From: Chromatiaceae bacterium
GTDB lineage: Bacteria; Pseudomonadota; Gammaproteobacteria; Chromatiales; Chromatiaceae
Length of the DNA stretch: 64,000 nt
Direction: 5' to 3'
Assembly (NCBI GenBank): GCA_024235415.1
Contig: JACKML010000006.1
Location: 1-64,000 of the forward strand
A program made the position numbers and the translations under genes. The notes beneath the pieces were generated by a model. That model did no database searches. It was not told the DNA's origin and saw only the letters and a program-made list of their open reading frames with translations. The stretch's first letter is position 1; the number at the start of each line of letters is the position of its first letter. This document shows, piece by piece, positions 31,180-40,788 of the stretch.

Positions 31180-33984
31180 GTGCTTTCACAGACGGAGACG
31201 ACCTACCACGTGAGCCCGTTAGACGGACAGCCCCGGCCGGAAGAACCACAAGTGGTTGCCGGGGACTATGCCCTTCAGGGACTGATTGGTATCGAGAGCC
31301 TGAAACACAGCGCCCGTTTGGCCGGCCTGGCGGGTGGTGTATTGCTGCTTCTTGCGGCGCTTGTCGCCTGGTTGGGCACCGTTGTTACGGGCCTCGACAG
31401 CTATTGGCTGATCTGGGCGGCAGTGCCGGCACTGGCTGCGGCATTCGGTGGACCATTGCTCGGACGGCAATTGCTGAGCCGGCGGTTTCTTACGCGCTGG
31501 CGCCTGACGCTGGTGGCGGTGATGACGCTCAGCAGCACTGCATGGGCGTTTGCCTCGGCGATCGCGATGGGTGCGCAGCCGCCGTCACTCACGCTGCTCG
31601 TCATTGCCTCGCTGGCACTGTCGGTCTCTCTGCTTCCGACCTTGTCATGGTTGCCGGGTATAACGATGCAACTGGCGGTGCAGCTGCTGTTTACCGCCGG
31701 TTTCGCGGTTTATCCGGAGTACGGTGTCAACGCCTTTCTGCTGCCCCTGGGGCTGTGGGTGTCGCTCAGCTTTCTGGCCTTGATGGCAGCTGTCTACGTG
31801 CGCCGCGTCGACCTGACCAAGGGCGAGGTACATTGCCTGCGCTTCGAGGCCGCGGAGTTGCAGAATCAGGTCGCAGACGCCCAGGGCCAGCTGGCGCAGG
31901 CGGACGATCGGCATCATTCCCTCGAGGACGAGCTGGCCGAGATCCTCAACCTCGCGGAAGACGCCAACCGCACCAAGACCGAATTCCTGGCCACCATGAG
32001 CCACGAAATCCGCACGCCACTGAACGGCATCCTGCCGATCCTGGAGATGCTGCGCGAGACACCACTCAACCGGGAGCAGCAGAAACTGGTGCGCACGGCG
32101 CAGAGTTCGTCGCGGCACCTGCTGCGCATCATCAACGACATCCTCGACTTCGCCAAGGTCGAATCCGGGAAACTGCAGCTTGAGTCGATCGAGATCGACG
32201 TCCGTGACCTGGTGGGTTCGGTGACCGAGCTGATGAGCGGCAGCGCGCGCAATCACAACCTGAAGCTGAGCGCGAGTGTCGCGGAAAGCGTGCCGCACGT
32301 GGTGCGTGGCGACCCGATCCGTCTGCGCCAGATCCTGATCAACCTGGTGAGCAATGCGATCAAGTTCACCGAGGAAGGTGGCATCCGGGTAGAGGTGTCA
32401 CGTGGCCAGACCAGCCAGAAGGAGGTCGAACTCCTGTTTGCGGTGGCCGACACGGGCATCGGTATGTCGCCGGAGACCGCTGATCGTCTGTTTCAGTCGT
32501 TCACCCAGGCGGACGCCTCGACGACGCGCAAGCATGGCGGCACCGGCCTGGGGCTTGTCATCTGCAAGCGTCTGGTCGAGCTGATGGGCGGAAAGATTGG
32601 CGTGCGCTCGACCCAGGGCCAGGGTTCGACCTTCTGGTTCCTGGTGCCGCTGCGCAAATCAGTGATGGAAGTGCCTTCGGCACGCCGCAATCTCCAGGGG
32701 GTGCGCATCCTCACCCTGATAGCGGATGCCGAGAATGCGGCGCGGGTCGCTCAGAATCTGCGCAACTGGGGGGTCGTCGAGGAGGCCACGATCGAACCCA
32801 CAGAGGCGGTATCCAAACTACGCTCCTCGGCGATGCTGGGTGACAGCTGGGTCTACGAGCTGGTGTTGATCGATGGCACCGGTATCGAGCATCGCTTGCC
32901 GGGCTTGTTGGCCGAGATACGCGGCGTCGATGCCCTGAAACGCATCAATATCGTCGTTGCAGTGCGCTCGGATGCGCTGGCACAGAAGATAAAACGCGAA
33001 TTCGGTGTGTTGGTGCTGACCGATGCGCTGCGCCCCGAGCCGTTGCGGCGCGTGTTGCACCGTCTGTTCGATGTCGAGAGCCGCCATTTCGGCAATCCGG
33101 AACTCAGGCCGGAAGAGATCTATGATGACCTGAACGTGTCGGCCTGGGATGTGTCGCTCGATGAGACCCCCGAAGTGATGCGCGTTGGCGAGTTCTCCGG
33201 CCAGGTGTTGCTGGTCGAGGACAATCCGGTCAACCTGGGCGTGGTGCGCAAGGCCCTGTCCAAGTTGGGCCTGGGCTGTGTGTCCGCGACCGACGGCAGC
33301 GAGGCATTGTCACAGTTCGACAGCCAGAGCTTCGATCTGATCTTTATGGACTGCCAGATGCCGGTGATGGATGGCTATGAGGCCACGCGCAGGATCCGGC
33401 AGCGTGAAAGCGACGAGGGCAGGGTGCCGACGCCGATCATCGCAATGACGGCCAATGCGATGGAGGGCGACCGTGAGAAGTGTCTTGATGCGGGAATGGA
33501 TGATTACCTTGCCAAGCCCGTCAGTCTCGACGAGTTGCGCAACTGTGTCGCAGACTGGATCACCGCGGCGGCGAAGCTGCCGCAACAGGCAGCTCTGAAT
33601 GCACCGGTCAAACAGGAGCAGGAGAAGGCGATGAGCCCGGTTCTCGACGACGGCGTCCTGCGTGAACTGCAGGAAATCATGGAAGATGACTACCTCAGTC
33701 TGCTTCGCACCTATCTGCGCAATGCACCAAAACTGCTTGCCGAAGCGCATGCGGCGATCGACCGGGGCAGCGTCGAGGCGCTGGTCAACCCGGTGCATTC
33801 ACTCAAATCGAGCAGTGCCAACGTCGGTGCGATGCAACTGTCGGACCTGGCGCGCGAGGCCGAGCGCCTGGCGCGGGGTGGCAACCTGTCCGATGCGTCG
33901 GCAGCATTCCGTGCTGTTGAAGCCGCATACCAGGTTGCCGAAGAGGCACTCAGAGACCACGTCGACAACGCCTCGGCCGCTTGA
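31180..33984 (+). CDS. Hybrid sensor histidine kinase with receiver and Hpt domains
   Basis: A 934-residue protein: about six N-terminal membrane helices (45-215) in place of a periplasmic sensor, a coiled coil (220-260), histidine kinase with His275 in FLATMSHEIRTPLNG, ATPase motifs (NLVSNAIKF, DTGIGM, GGTGLGL), a degenerate receiver-like stretch (510-650), a true receiver with Asp724 (LIFMDCQMPVMDGYE) and a C-terminal Hpt with His873 (HSLKSSSANVG). This BarA/RpfC-type phosphorelay needs no partner until a final regulator. It starts with GTG, and is divergent from the FimX-like gene, which has a receiver. Confidence 0.92.
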   Translation: MLSQTETTYHVSPLDGQPRPEEPQVVAGDYALQGLIGIESLKHSARLAGLAGGVLLLLAALVAWLGTVVTGLDSYWLIWAAVPALAAAFGGPLLGRQLLSRRFLTRWRLTLVAVMTLSSTAWAFASAIAMGAQPPSLTLLVIASLALSVSLLPTLSWLPGITMQLAVQLLFTAGFAVYPEYGVNAFLLPLGLWVSLSFLALMAAVYVRRVDLTKGEVHCLRFEAAELQNQVADAQGQLAQADDRHHSLEDELAEILNLAEDANRTKTEFLATMSHEIRTPLNGILPILEMLRETPLNREQQKLVRTAQSSSRHLLRIINDILDFAKVESGKLQLESIEIDVRDLVGSVTELMSGSARNHNLKLSASVAESVPHVVRGDPIRLRQILINLVSNAIKFTEEGGIRVEVSRGQTSQKEVELLFAVADTGIGMSPETADRLFQSFTQADASTTRKHGGTGLGLVICKRLVELMGGKIGVRSTQGQGSTFWFLVPLRKSVMEVPSARRNLQGVRILTLIADAENAARVAQNLRNWGVVEEATIEPTEAVSKLRSSAMLGDSWVYELVLIDGTGIEHRLPGLLAEIRGVDALKRINIVVAVRSDALAQKIKREFGVLVLTDALRPEPLRRVLHRLFDVESRHFGNPELRPEEIYDDLNVSAWDVSLDETPEVMRVGEFSGQVLLVEDNPVNLGVVRKALSKLGLGCVSATDGSEALSQFDSQSFDLIFMDCQMPVMDGYEATRRIRQRESDEGRVPTPIIAMTANAMEGDREKCLDAGMDDYLAKPVSLDELRNCVADWITAAAKLPQQAALNAPVKQEQEKAMSPVLDDGVLRELQEIMEDDYLSLLRTYLRNAPKLLAEAHAAIDRGSVEALVNPVHSLKSSSANVGAMQLSDLAREAERLARGGNLSDASAAFRAVEAAYQVAEEALRDHVDNASAA

Positions 33985-34016
33985 CGTCGGGCCGAGCGCG
34001 CGCAGAGCGCTGTTTG

Positions 34017-35435
34017 TCAAAGCGCCTCGGAGGCGAAATCAGCCAGTCGCGAGCGCTCACCGCGCAACAGGGTGATATGGCCGCCGTGTGGCCAGTTCTT
34101 GAACCGGTCGACCACATAGGTGAGGCCAGACGTGGTCTCTGTCAGATAGGGCGTGTCGATCTGTGCGACGTTACCCAGGCACACGATCTTGGTGCCTGGT
34201 CCGGCACGCGTGATCAGCGTCTTCATCTGTTTCGGTGTGAGGTTCTGCGCCTCGTCGAGAATGATGTATTTGTTCAGGAAGGTGCGTCCGCGCATGAAGT
34301 TCAGGGAGTGAATCCTGATCCGTGAGCGCAACAGGTCGTCGGTTGCGGCCCGGCCCCATTCGCCGCCCTCGGTCTGCGTGAGAACCTCGAGGTTGTCCAT
34401 CAGCGCGCCCATCCAGGGCGTCATCTTCTCCTCCTCGGTACCCGGCAGGAAGCCGATGTCTTCGCCTACCGGTACAGTGACGCGGGTCATGATGATCTCG
34501 CGGAAGCGGTTCTTGTCCAGCACCTGGGCAAGGCCGGCAGCCAGCGCGAGCAGGGTCTTGCCGGTGCCTGCGGTACCCAGCAGGGTGACAAAATCGATCG
34601 TCGGGTCCATCAGCAGGTTGAGGGCGAAGTTCTGCTCGCGGTTGCGTGCGGCGATCCCCCACACAGCATGCTTGCTGGAGCGGAAATCCTTAACAATCTC
34701 GATGATCGCGTCGTCGCCGTCCTTGCTGCGGACGACCGCCTCGAACGGTGGTTCACCTTCGATGTACAGGCACTGATTGACGTACCACTTCGCGGTGTCC
34801 GGCCCCTTGACACGGTAGTAGGTGTGTCCGTCCTCCTGCCAGGAGTCGATGTCCTTGCTGTGGCTCTCCCAGAAATCGGCAGGCAGCTCGGACTCGCCGC
34901 TGTACAGCAGATTGACGTCGTCGAGGACCTGATCGTTGTGGTAATCCTCGGTATGGATACCGATCACCGCGGCCTTGATCCGCAGGTTGATGTCCTTCGA
35001 CACCAGGGTGACATGACGCTTTGGCGCCATCTCGGCCAGAGCCAGGGCCGTTCCCAGGATGTTGTTGTCCGGCGTATTGCCCGGCAGCGTCTGTGGCAGC
35101 TGTTTCGGCTGCAACTGGGTCTGGAAGAACAGGTGGCCGCAATCGGCGCTGTCGACGATGTCTTCGCGATGTTTTGCGGTACACGGCAGCGGCAGCCCGG
35201 AGTCGATGGCCCCCTTGGACGCAGAGGTCATCAGCTCGTCGAGGAAACGGCTGACCTGGCGCGAGTTGCGCGCGACTTCCGAGGTGCCTTTCTTTGCCCG
35301 ATCCAGTTCTTCGAGGACCACCATCGGTATGAAGATATCGTGTTCGGCGAAGCGGAAGATCGAGGTCGGGTCGTGCATGAGCACGTTGGTGTCGAGAATG
35401 AAGATCTTCTTGTCTTGGCGCGATTTAATACCCAT
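34017..35435 (-). CDS. PIN-PhoH fusion ATPase (PhoH2/YlaK type)
   Basis: A 472-residue protein with an N-terminal PIN ribonuclease domain (FILDTNVLMHDPTS, then VVLEELDRAKKG, with acidic residues at later sites such as DNNILGTAL) and a C-terminal PhoH ATPase (Walker A GTAGTGKT; Walker B YIILDEAQNLTPKQMK). PhoH2 proteins unwind and cleave RNA. It ends the minus-strand unit galT-gcvR-bcp-phoH. It converges with the hybrid kinase with a 32-bp gap. Confidence 0.93.
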   Translation of the reverse strand: MGIKSRQDKKIFILDTNVLMHDPTSIFRFAEHDIFIPMVVLEELDRAKKGTSEVARNSRQVSRFLDELMTSASKGAIDSGLPLPCTAKHREDIVDSADCGHLFFQTQLQPKQLPQTLPGNTPDNNILGTALALAEMAPKRHVTLVSKDINLRIKAAVIGIHTEDYHNDQVLDDVNLLYSGESELPADFWESHSKDIDSWQEDGHTYYRVKGPDTAKWYVNQCLYIEGEPPFEAVVRSKDGDDAIIEIVKDFRSSKHAVWGIAARNREQNFALNLLMDPTIDFVTLLGTAGTGKTLLALAAGLAQVLDKNRFREIIMTRVTVPVGEDIGFLPGTEEEKMTPWMGALMDNLEVLTQTEGGEWGRAATDDLLRSRIRIHSLNFMRGRTFLNKYIILDEAQNLTPKQMKTLITRAGPGTKIVCLGNVAQIDTPYLTETTSGLTYVVDRFKNWPHGGHITLLRGERSRLADFASEAL

Positions 35436-35467
35436 GGTGCTCCGCGGAGGTGGAATCTCGGGGGGGG

Positions 35468-35941
35468 TTACTTGTTCAGGGCCTTGACGGCATCGAGCAC
35501 CTGCTCAACATGGCCCTTGACCTTCACGCCGCGCCACTCCTGGCGCAACACGCCGTCGGCACCGATCAGGAAAGTGCTGCGCTCGATGCCGCGCACCTGT
35601 TTGCCGTACATGTTCTTCATTTTGATGACGCCAAAGGCGTTGCACAGCGCTTCGTCGCTGTCTGACACAAGGTCGAACGCAAACGCCTGCTTGGTTTTGA
35701 AGTTTTCCTGCGCCTTGAGACTGTCGCGCGACGCGCCGAGGATGGCGCAGGACTGGCGCCTGAACTTGGCTATGGCAGCGCTGAAGTCGAGCCCTTCCTG
35801 GGTGCAGCCAGGCGTGCTCGCCTTCGGGTAGAAGTACAGCACCAGGGGTTTGCCGGCGAAGTCGGTGAGCTTCACCTTTCGATCTCCGGTCAGGTGAAGT
35901 GCCAGGTCCGGCACCTTCTTGCCAACGACGGCGTCAGCCAT
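35468..35941 (-). CDS. bcp: Bcp/PrxQ-type thiol peroxidase
   Basis: A 157-residue peroxiredoxin. The peroxidatic Cys lies in YPKASTPGCTQEG, with Ala-Ser in place of the more common Asp/Glu before TPGCT, and the conserved Arg at RGIERSTFLIG. There is no Cys five residues after the peroxidatic one, so the resolving Cys of the Q-type is absent or elsewhere. It detoxifies peroxides in the cytoplasm. It lies 23 bp after gcvR on the minus strand. Confidence 0.92.
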   Translation of the reverse strand: MADAVVGKKVPDLALHLTGDRKVKLTDFAGKPLVLYFYPKASTPGCTQEGLDFSAAIAKFRRQSCAILGASRDSLKAQENFKTKQAFAFDLVSDSDEALCNAFGVIKMKNMYGKQVRGIERSTFLIGADGVLRQEWRGVKVKGHVEQVLDAVKALNK

Positions 35942-35964
35942 GGATGTCAGGCCTCCTGTGCGAT

Positions 35965-36504
35965 TCAGCCCTTTATCGGTTCGAGTACCGCGTCAATGTT
36001 CATACTGTCGCAGAAATCCATGAACTCGTCCCGCAGCGCGGCGATGTGGATGTCGGCAGGGATCCCGATGCTCATGCGCACCGAGAACATCGGTGTGCCG
36101 GTGTGCGCGGCGGCATAGGAACTGGTGGTCATGTCTTCGATGTTGATGTTCTTTTCGGAGAAGAAGCTGGCCAGGCTGTACACAATCCCCGGGTGGTCGA
36201 GCGACACCACGTCCACACCGTAGGGCAGGAGATTGGCATTGCCGGTCCGCTCCTCGGTACGTTTGGTGTTGATCGTGAGGTCGAGACGTTCCTGCAGTTC
36301 GGGCACCTGGTCTTCCAGTTTTGCCAGCCGATTCCAGGGTCCGCAGACCAGCAGCAGGATCGCAAATTCACCGCCAAGGACCGTCATGCGGCTGTCGGTG
36401 ATGTTGCAATCGAGTTCGTAAACCGCTTTTGAGAGCTGGTTGACGATGCCCGGTCGGTCTTTTCCCAGGGCTGAAATGACAAGGTGACTGTTTTTGACAG
36501 GCAT
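35965..36504 (-). CDS. gcvR: GcvR-like two-ACT-domain regulator
   Basis: A 179-residue protein with two ACT domains: residues 5-80 (HLVISALGKDRPGIVNQLSKAVYEL) and 95-175 (VDVVSLDHPGIVYSLASFFSEKNINIEDM). It is the size and layout of GcvR, the glycine-binding partner that blocks GcvA in E. coli. No gcvA or gcv genes are here. The start at 36504 (MPVKNSHLV) is the first sensible ATG. It is in the unit galT-gcvR-bcp-phoH. Confidence 0.85.
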   Translation of the reverse strand: MPVKNSHLVISALGKDRPGIVNQLSKAVYELDCNITDSRMTVLGGEFAILLLVCGPWNRLAKLEDQVPELQERLDLTINTKRTEERTGNANLLPYGVDVVSLDHPGIVYSLASFFSEKNINIEDMTTSSYAAAHTGTPMFSVRMSIGIPADIHIAALRDEFMDFCDSMNIDAVLEPIKG

Positions 36505-36590
36505 GGCAGGCAATGGGTGACGTGCTGGAAGTTGAAGGGCGCCAGTGTACTGCTGCGCTGGCGGCTTGTCTCGCCTTGCGGCCGCGGACC

Positions 36591-37679
36591 TCAGGCGTCG
36601 CCAATATCGGCGTTGCGCAGCGCCTCGGCCGCCGCCTCGGGACTCACCGTGCTGACGAACAGGCCCGATCCCAGCTCGAACCCCGTGGGGATACTGGTGC
36701 GCGGGCAGATCTCCAGGTGCCAGTGATAGCTTTCCTGGCAATCGTCGTATTCGCCGCCGTGCGGCACCGAGTGCAGGAAGAAGTTGTACTGCACGCCACC
36801 GACCACCTTGTCCAGGCGGGCCATCGTACGGCGCAACACGCGAGCGAAATCGTCGAGATCGTCGCGGTCGGCCTTGAGAAAATCGGCCTCGTGCTGCAGG
36901 GGCAGTATGTGGATCTCCCACTCGAAGCGGCTGGCGAAGGGCTTTATTGCCACGAAGCGCTGACCGCGTTCAATGACGTATTGCCCGACGTTGATCTTGC
37001 GCCGGATCTGCCCCGAATTGCGGTCGTAGATCGTGGCCTCGTAGGTCAGCGCCTCGTCGATCAGCGAGCAGAACACGCAATGGCTGAGTTTCTTGTGGTA
37101 CTCGCGGCTGTGCTGGACCTCGTTCTGCACGTTTTCCGGCACCACTGGCGTGGCGATGATCTGGCTGTGCGTATGCGCGATACTGGCCCCGGCGGCGGCA
37201 CCGAAGTTCTTGAATACCAGGACATATTTCAGCCGACGGTCGGACGCGTACAGCTCGGCCATGCGCTGCTGGTAGACGGAAAACAGGTCGGCAAGGTGCT
37301 GCTGGGTCATCTCGTGCAGCGCGATCCCGTGGCTCGCGTTGTCGATTACCACCTCGTGTCGGCCATATCCGTCGATCACCTGCTGCAGGCCGAAGGCGAT
37401 ATTCGACTGTGTGCGGTCATCACCCAACACCGGATAGAGATTCGGCACGATCCGTATCTCCCAGGCATCGCCGTCCGGGTAGGACTTGATCTGCGGTGGG
37501 GTGCGTTCCTCGTTGCCACGGCAGAACGGGCAGGTCTCCACCACCGCGCGGGTATCGCGTTCGACACGTTCCTCGGCGTTTTTCGGGCGCATGCCGCGTG
37601 CGGTGGCAACCAGTACCGACTCGGTCGGGACGATAGGGTTTATCCTGATCTCGCGTACGTTTTCGCCGGATTCGCTCAT
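36591..37679 (-). CDS. GalT-like nucleotidyltransferase
   Basis: A 362-residue HIT-superfamily protein resembling galactose-1-phosphate uridylyltransferase. It has the zinc-type CPFCRGNE motif, a second CVFC, the active-site HTHSQIIA, in place of GalT's HPHGQ, and a final SYHWHLEI. Such GalT/ADP-glucose phosphorylase proteins transfer nucleotides to sugar phosphates; the substrate here is unclear because no gal operon is present. It is the first gene of the minus-strand unit and is divergent from dapA. Confidence 0.85.
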   Translation of the reverse strand: MSESGENVREIRINPIVPTESVLVATARGMRPKNAEERVERDTRAVVETCPFCRGNEERTPPQIKSYPDGDAWEIRIVPNLYPVLGDDRTQSNIAFGLQQVIDGYGRHEVVIDNASHGIALHEMTQQHLADLFSVYQQRMAELYASDRRLKYVLVFKNFGAAAGASIAHTHSQIIATPVVPENVQNEVQHSREYHKKLSHCVFCSLIDEALTYEATIYDRNSGQIRRKINVGQYVIERGQRFVAIKPFASRFEWEIHILPLQHEADFLKADRDDLDDFARVLRRTMARLDKVVGGVQYNFFLHSVPHGGEYDDCQESYHWHLEICPRTSIPTGFELGSGLFVSTVSPEAAAEALRNADIGDA

Positions 37680-37851
37680 GCCGATTCAATTCCCCGTTGC
37701 TGATCAGCCAGTTTCTACTGGCAGCAGCGTCCGCCCTCAAGCTGACCATATTAATAGGGGCATCGAATCTGTGGCCGTGGCCGAATGTTTCTTGGCACGC
37801 CAAAACGCGCCGCGATAGAATCAAACGCTTGATTTCCATCGGAGCCAGCGG

Positions 37852-38727
37852 ATGATCCAGGGCAGTCTGGTCGCGATTGTTACCCCAATGCACGCCGACG
37901 GTGGGGTCGATGAGCAGGCATTCCGGCGCCTGATCGACTGGCACGTCGCGCAGGGTACCGACGCGATCGTTGCCGTTGGCACCACCGGCGAGTCGGCCAC
38001 CCTGGATGAAGATGAGCATTGTGCTGCCATCGCTGTGGCGGTGGACCAGGCTGCGGGACGTATCCCCGTCATCGCCGGCACCGGAGCCAACTCCACCAGC
38101 GAGGCCATTGACCTGACGCGGTGCGCCAAGGCCGCCGGTGCCGATGCCTGTCTGCTGGTCACGCCGTATTACAACAAGCCGACCCAGGAAGGCCTCTATC
38201 TGCACCACAGGGCGGTCGCCGAGGCGGTCGACATCCCGCAGATCCTGTACAACGTGCCCGGACGCACCGCGGTCGACATGCTCCCGGAAACGGTCGCGCG
38301 TATTGCCGAGATCGACAATATCGTCGGGGTCAAGGAGGCGACAGGGCAACTCGACAGGATCACACTGCTGCGTCAGCTGACGCCGCCCGGCTTCGCGGTC
38401 TACAGCGGCGATGATGCCACGGCGCGCGAGGCTATCCTGCTGGGTGCCGACGGTGATATCTCGGTCACGGCGAACGTCGCCCCGGCAGCGATGCACGCGA
38501 TGTGCGCGGCAGCGCTTGCCGGGGACAGTGCCAGGGCACAGCAGCTTGATGCGCCGCTCGCGGGCCTGCACAGGGACCTGTTTCTCGAGGCCAATCCGAT
38601 CCCGGTCAAATGGGCATTGGCTGAGATGGGGCTGATCGAGCGCGGAATTCGCCTGCCGCTGACCTGGTTCTCGGAACGCTTCCACGGGCAGCTGCGTGCA
38701 GCCATGCAGCAGGCCGGTATCCTTTAG
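37852..38727 (+). CDS. dapA: 4-Hydroxy-tetrahydrodipicolinate synthase
   Basis: A 291-residue DapA, the first enzyme of lysine/diaminopimelate synthesis, condensing pyruvate and aspartate semialdehyde. Seen are VGTTGESATL, PYYNKPTQEG, YNVPGRTAVDM, the Schiff-base lysine in VGVKEATG and YSGDDATA. Length and motifs are typical. It is followed 50 bp later by bamC, the usual gammaproteobacterial order (dapA-bamC). Confidence 0.97.
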   Translation: MIQGSLVAIVTPMHADGGVDEQAFRRLIDWHVAQGTDAIVAVGTTGESATLDEDEHCAAIAVAVDQAAGRIPVIAGTGANSTSEAIDLTRCAKAAGADACLLVTPYYNKPTQEGLYLHHRAVAEAVDIPQILYNVPGRTAVDMLPETVARIAEIDNIVGVKEATGQLDRITLLRQLTPPGFAVYSGDDATAREAILLGADGDISVTANVAPAAMHAMCAAALAGDSARAQQLDAPLAGLHRDLFLEANPIPVKWALAEMGLIERGIRLPLTWFSERFHGQLRAAMQQAGIL

Positions 38728-38777
38728 ACTGCGTCAAACGCGCGCCGCCCCGGGTTGGCGCTGCAGGATCCTTGATA

Positions 38778-39944
38778 ATGATGAAAAATCTGTCTCGTAA
38801 CTCGCTCCTGGCACTGCTTGCTGTCGGTATCGCTGCCTGCAGCAGTGTCAACGTCGATGACGTGTTGCCGGACAAGGCGGTCGAATACAAGCGCGAAGCC
38901 CAGGCCGATCGCAACCTCGAGCTGCCACCCGATCTGACGTCCGACCGGATCAATGACCGCATGAGCGTGCCCGACAGCATCGGTGGCGTATCGACCAGTT
39001 ATTCCGAGTACCTGACGGATCGCAAGCTGCGTGGTGCCGACGACACTGCACGCGTGGCGGTGGCGGGCAGCGTGTTGCCGGCAGTCAGGGATGTCGAGGT
39101 GCGGCGCGATGGTGATGTGCGCTGGTTGCTGGTCACAGACTCGGTCGAAGGCGTCTGGCAGCGCGTGGTCGATTTCTGGCAGGAAGCCGGCATCCTGATG
39201 CTTGAACAGGATCCGACCGTGGGCATCATGCGTACGGCGTGGATTGAGAACCAGGCCAATATCAGCAGGGATTTCATTACCGACACCATCCGCAAGACGT
39301 TCGATGGCCTCTACGAGACCGGTTTTCGCGACCAGTACCGGGTGCGCCTCGAGCGTTCGGCGGACGGCCAGACCGAGGTCTATATGACCCATTTCGGCAT
39401 GGAGGAACAGGTCATCCAGGGTACCGGTGGGACCACTGAACGCACGGTTTGGGTGCCGCGCGAACGTGATCCCGAGCTCGAGGCCGAGATGTTGCGCCGT
39501 CTGATGGTGTACCTCGGTGCACAGGATGAGCGCGCCCGGGCCCAGTTGGCAGCGGGTGGTCAGCGCCAGCAGACCCGCTCGCAGTTGCTCAATACCCGCA
39601 CCGGCACGCAGCTGCTGATCGACGACAGCTTCAGCCGCTCGTGGCGCCTGGTTGGCCTTGCCCTGGATCGGGTCGGTTTTGCAGTCGAGGACCGCGATCG
39701 GTCGGCAGGCGTCTACTACGTGCGTTATAACGATCCGTCGAAAGAGGATGCTGACAAGGGTTGGCTGTCCAGCCTCAAATTCTGGGGCGACGACAAGAAC
39801 GTCGACAAGGTCAACCGTTACCAGGTGAAGGTCAGCGACGGCGGAGAGCGTACGGTGGTTACCGTGGCCAACGACAAGGGTGAGCCGGACGCATCGCCCA
39901 CGTCGATCCGCATCCTTACGCTGTTGAACGAGCAGATTCGCTGA
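38778..39944 (+). CDS. bamC: BamC, lipoprotein of the outer-membrane assembly complex
   Basis: A 388-residue lipoprotein (E. coli 344). The lipobox is VGIAACSS (acylated Cys about residue 20), and the unstructured N-terminal segment contains ELPPDLTSDRIND, as in BamC, which inserts into BamD. Two helix-grip domains follow, RWLLVTDSVEGVWQRVVDFW and SFSRSWRLVGLALDRVGFAVED. It sits after dapA as usual. ATG 38778 or 38781 may be the start; a TTG is at 38772. Confidence 0.93.
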   Translation: MMKNLSRNSLLALLAVGIAACSSVNVDDVLPDKAVEYKREAQADRNLELPPDLTSDRINDRMSVPDSIGGVSTSYSEYLTDRKLRGADDTARVAVAGSVLPAVRDVEVRRDGDVRWLLVTDSVEGVWQRVVDFWQEAGILMLEQDPTVGIMRTAWIENQANISRDFITDTIRKTFDGLYETGFRDQYRVRLERSADGQTEVYMTHFGMEEQVIQGTGGTTERTVWVPRERDPELEAEMLRRLMVYLGAQDERARAQLAAGGQRQQTRSQLLNTRTGTQLLIDDSFSRSWRLVGLALDRVGFAVEDRDRSAGVYYVRYNDPSKEDADKGWLSSLKFWGDDKNVDKVNRYQVKVSDGGERTVVTVANDKGEPDASPTSIRILTLLNEQIR

Positions 39945-39950
39945 TCCGCA

Positions 39951-40724
39951 GTGACGTTTCGCTTTGCCTCACTGGGCAGTGGCAGTCGCGGCAATGCGAC
40001 CGTCATCGAGGCGGGCGCGACTCGTGTGCTGGTGGATTGTGGTTTCGCGGCACGCGAGTTCGTGGCGCGCTGTCACGGGCTCGATTTTGACCCGACCAGC
40101 CTGACCGCGATCCTGGTGACCCATGAGCACGGCGACCACATGCGCGGAGTCGGCGCGGTTGCGCGACGTTTCGGTATCCCGGTGTGGATGACGCACGGTA
40201 CCTGGCGTGCTGCGGATTTCGGTGCCATCACTAGTCTCAACCTTTTTGCCAGTCACGCCGGTGGATTCCACATCGGCGAGATCGCCATTACACCGGTCCC
40301 GGTTCCGCACGATGCGCGTGAGCCGACACAGTATGTTTTCGACCATGCCGGCCAGCGTCTTGGTCTGTTGACCGACCTCGGCAGCATCACCCCGCGTGTG
40401 GTCGAGGCCTTCGACGGTGTCGACGCCCTGTTGCTCGAATGCAATCACGACCCCGATATGCTGGCGACCGGTCCTTATCCGCCCAGGCTGCAGGCCCGTG
40501 TCGGTGGCCTGTACGGTCATCTCAACAACACCCAGGCAGCGGATTTCCTGCGCCGCATCGACCACGGCCGCCTGCGTCATCTGGTGGCCGCACACCTGAG
40601 CGAAAAGAACAACTCGCCGGAGCTGGCCCGCCAGGCACTGGAGGCGGTGTCCGCGGACCTGAGCGCCTGTCTCAGCCTGTTGATCCAGGATCAGGCCAGC
40701 GACTGGTTCGCCATCTCGTCCTGA
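39951..40724 (+). CDS. WalJ/YycJ-like metallo-beta-lactamase-fold hydrolase
   Basis: A 257-residue MBL-fold protein, GTG start. It begins TFRFASLGSGSRGNATVIEAG and has the zinc motif VTHEHGDH, then HLNNTQAADFL and a C-terminal VAAHLSEKNNSP. These match the YycJ/WalJ group (predicted DNA- or RNA-processing exonucleases). It follows bamC by only 6 bp, the arrangement seen in many gammaproteobacteria. Cytoplasmic. Confidence 0.88.
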   Translation: MTFRFASLGSGSRGNATVIEAGATRVLVDCGFAAREFVARCHGLDFDPTSLTAILVTHEHGDHMRGVGAVARRFGIPVWMTHGTWRAADFGAITSLNLFASHAGGFHIGEIAITPVPVPHDAREPTQYVFDHAGQRLGLLTDLGSITPRVVEAFDGVDALLLECNHDPDMLATGPYPPRLQARVGGLYGHLNNTQAADFLRRIDHGRLRHLVAAHLSEKNNSPELARQALEAVSADLSACLSLLIQDQASDWFAISS

Positions 40725-40788
40725 CGCGTCGATCGCGCTGCAGTATCATTTTAAAATTGCCATCCTGGCCGAAGTCTCTGGGGTTCCC

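Noticed and set aside
36513..37703. 396-codon open frame antisense to the GalT-like gene
   Set aside because: The minus-strand product has CPFC, HTHSQ and SYHWHLEI motifs; the plus-strand frame has none.
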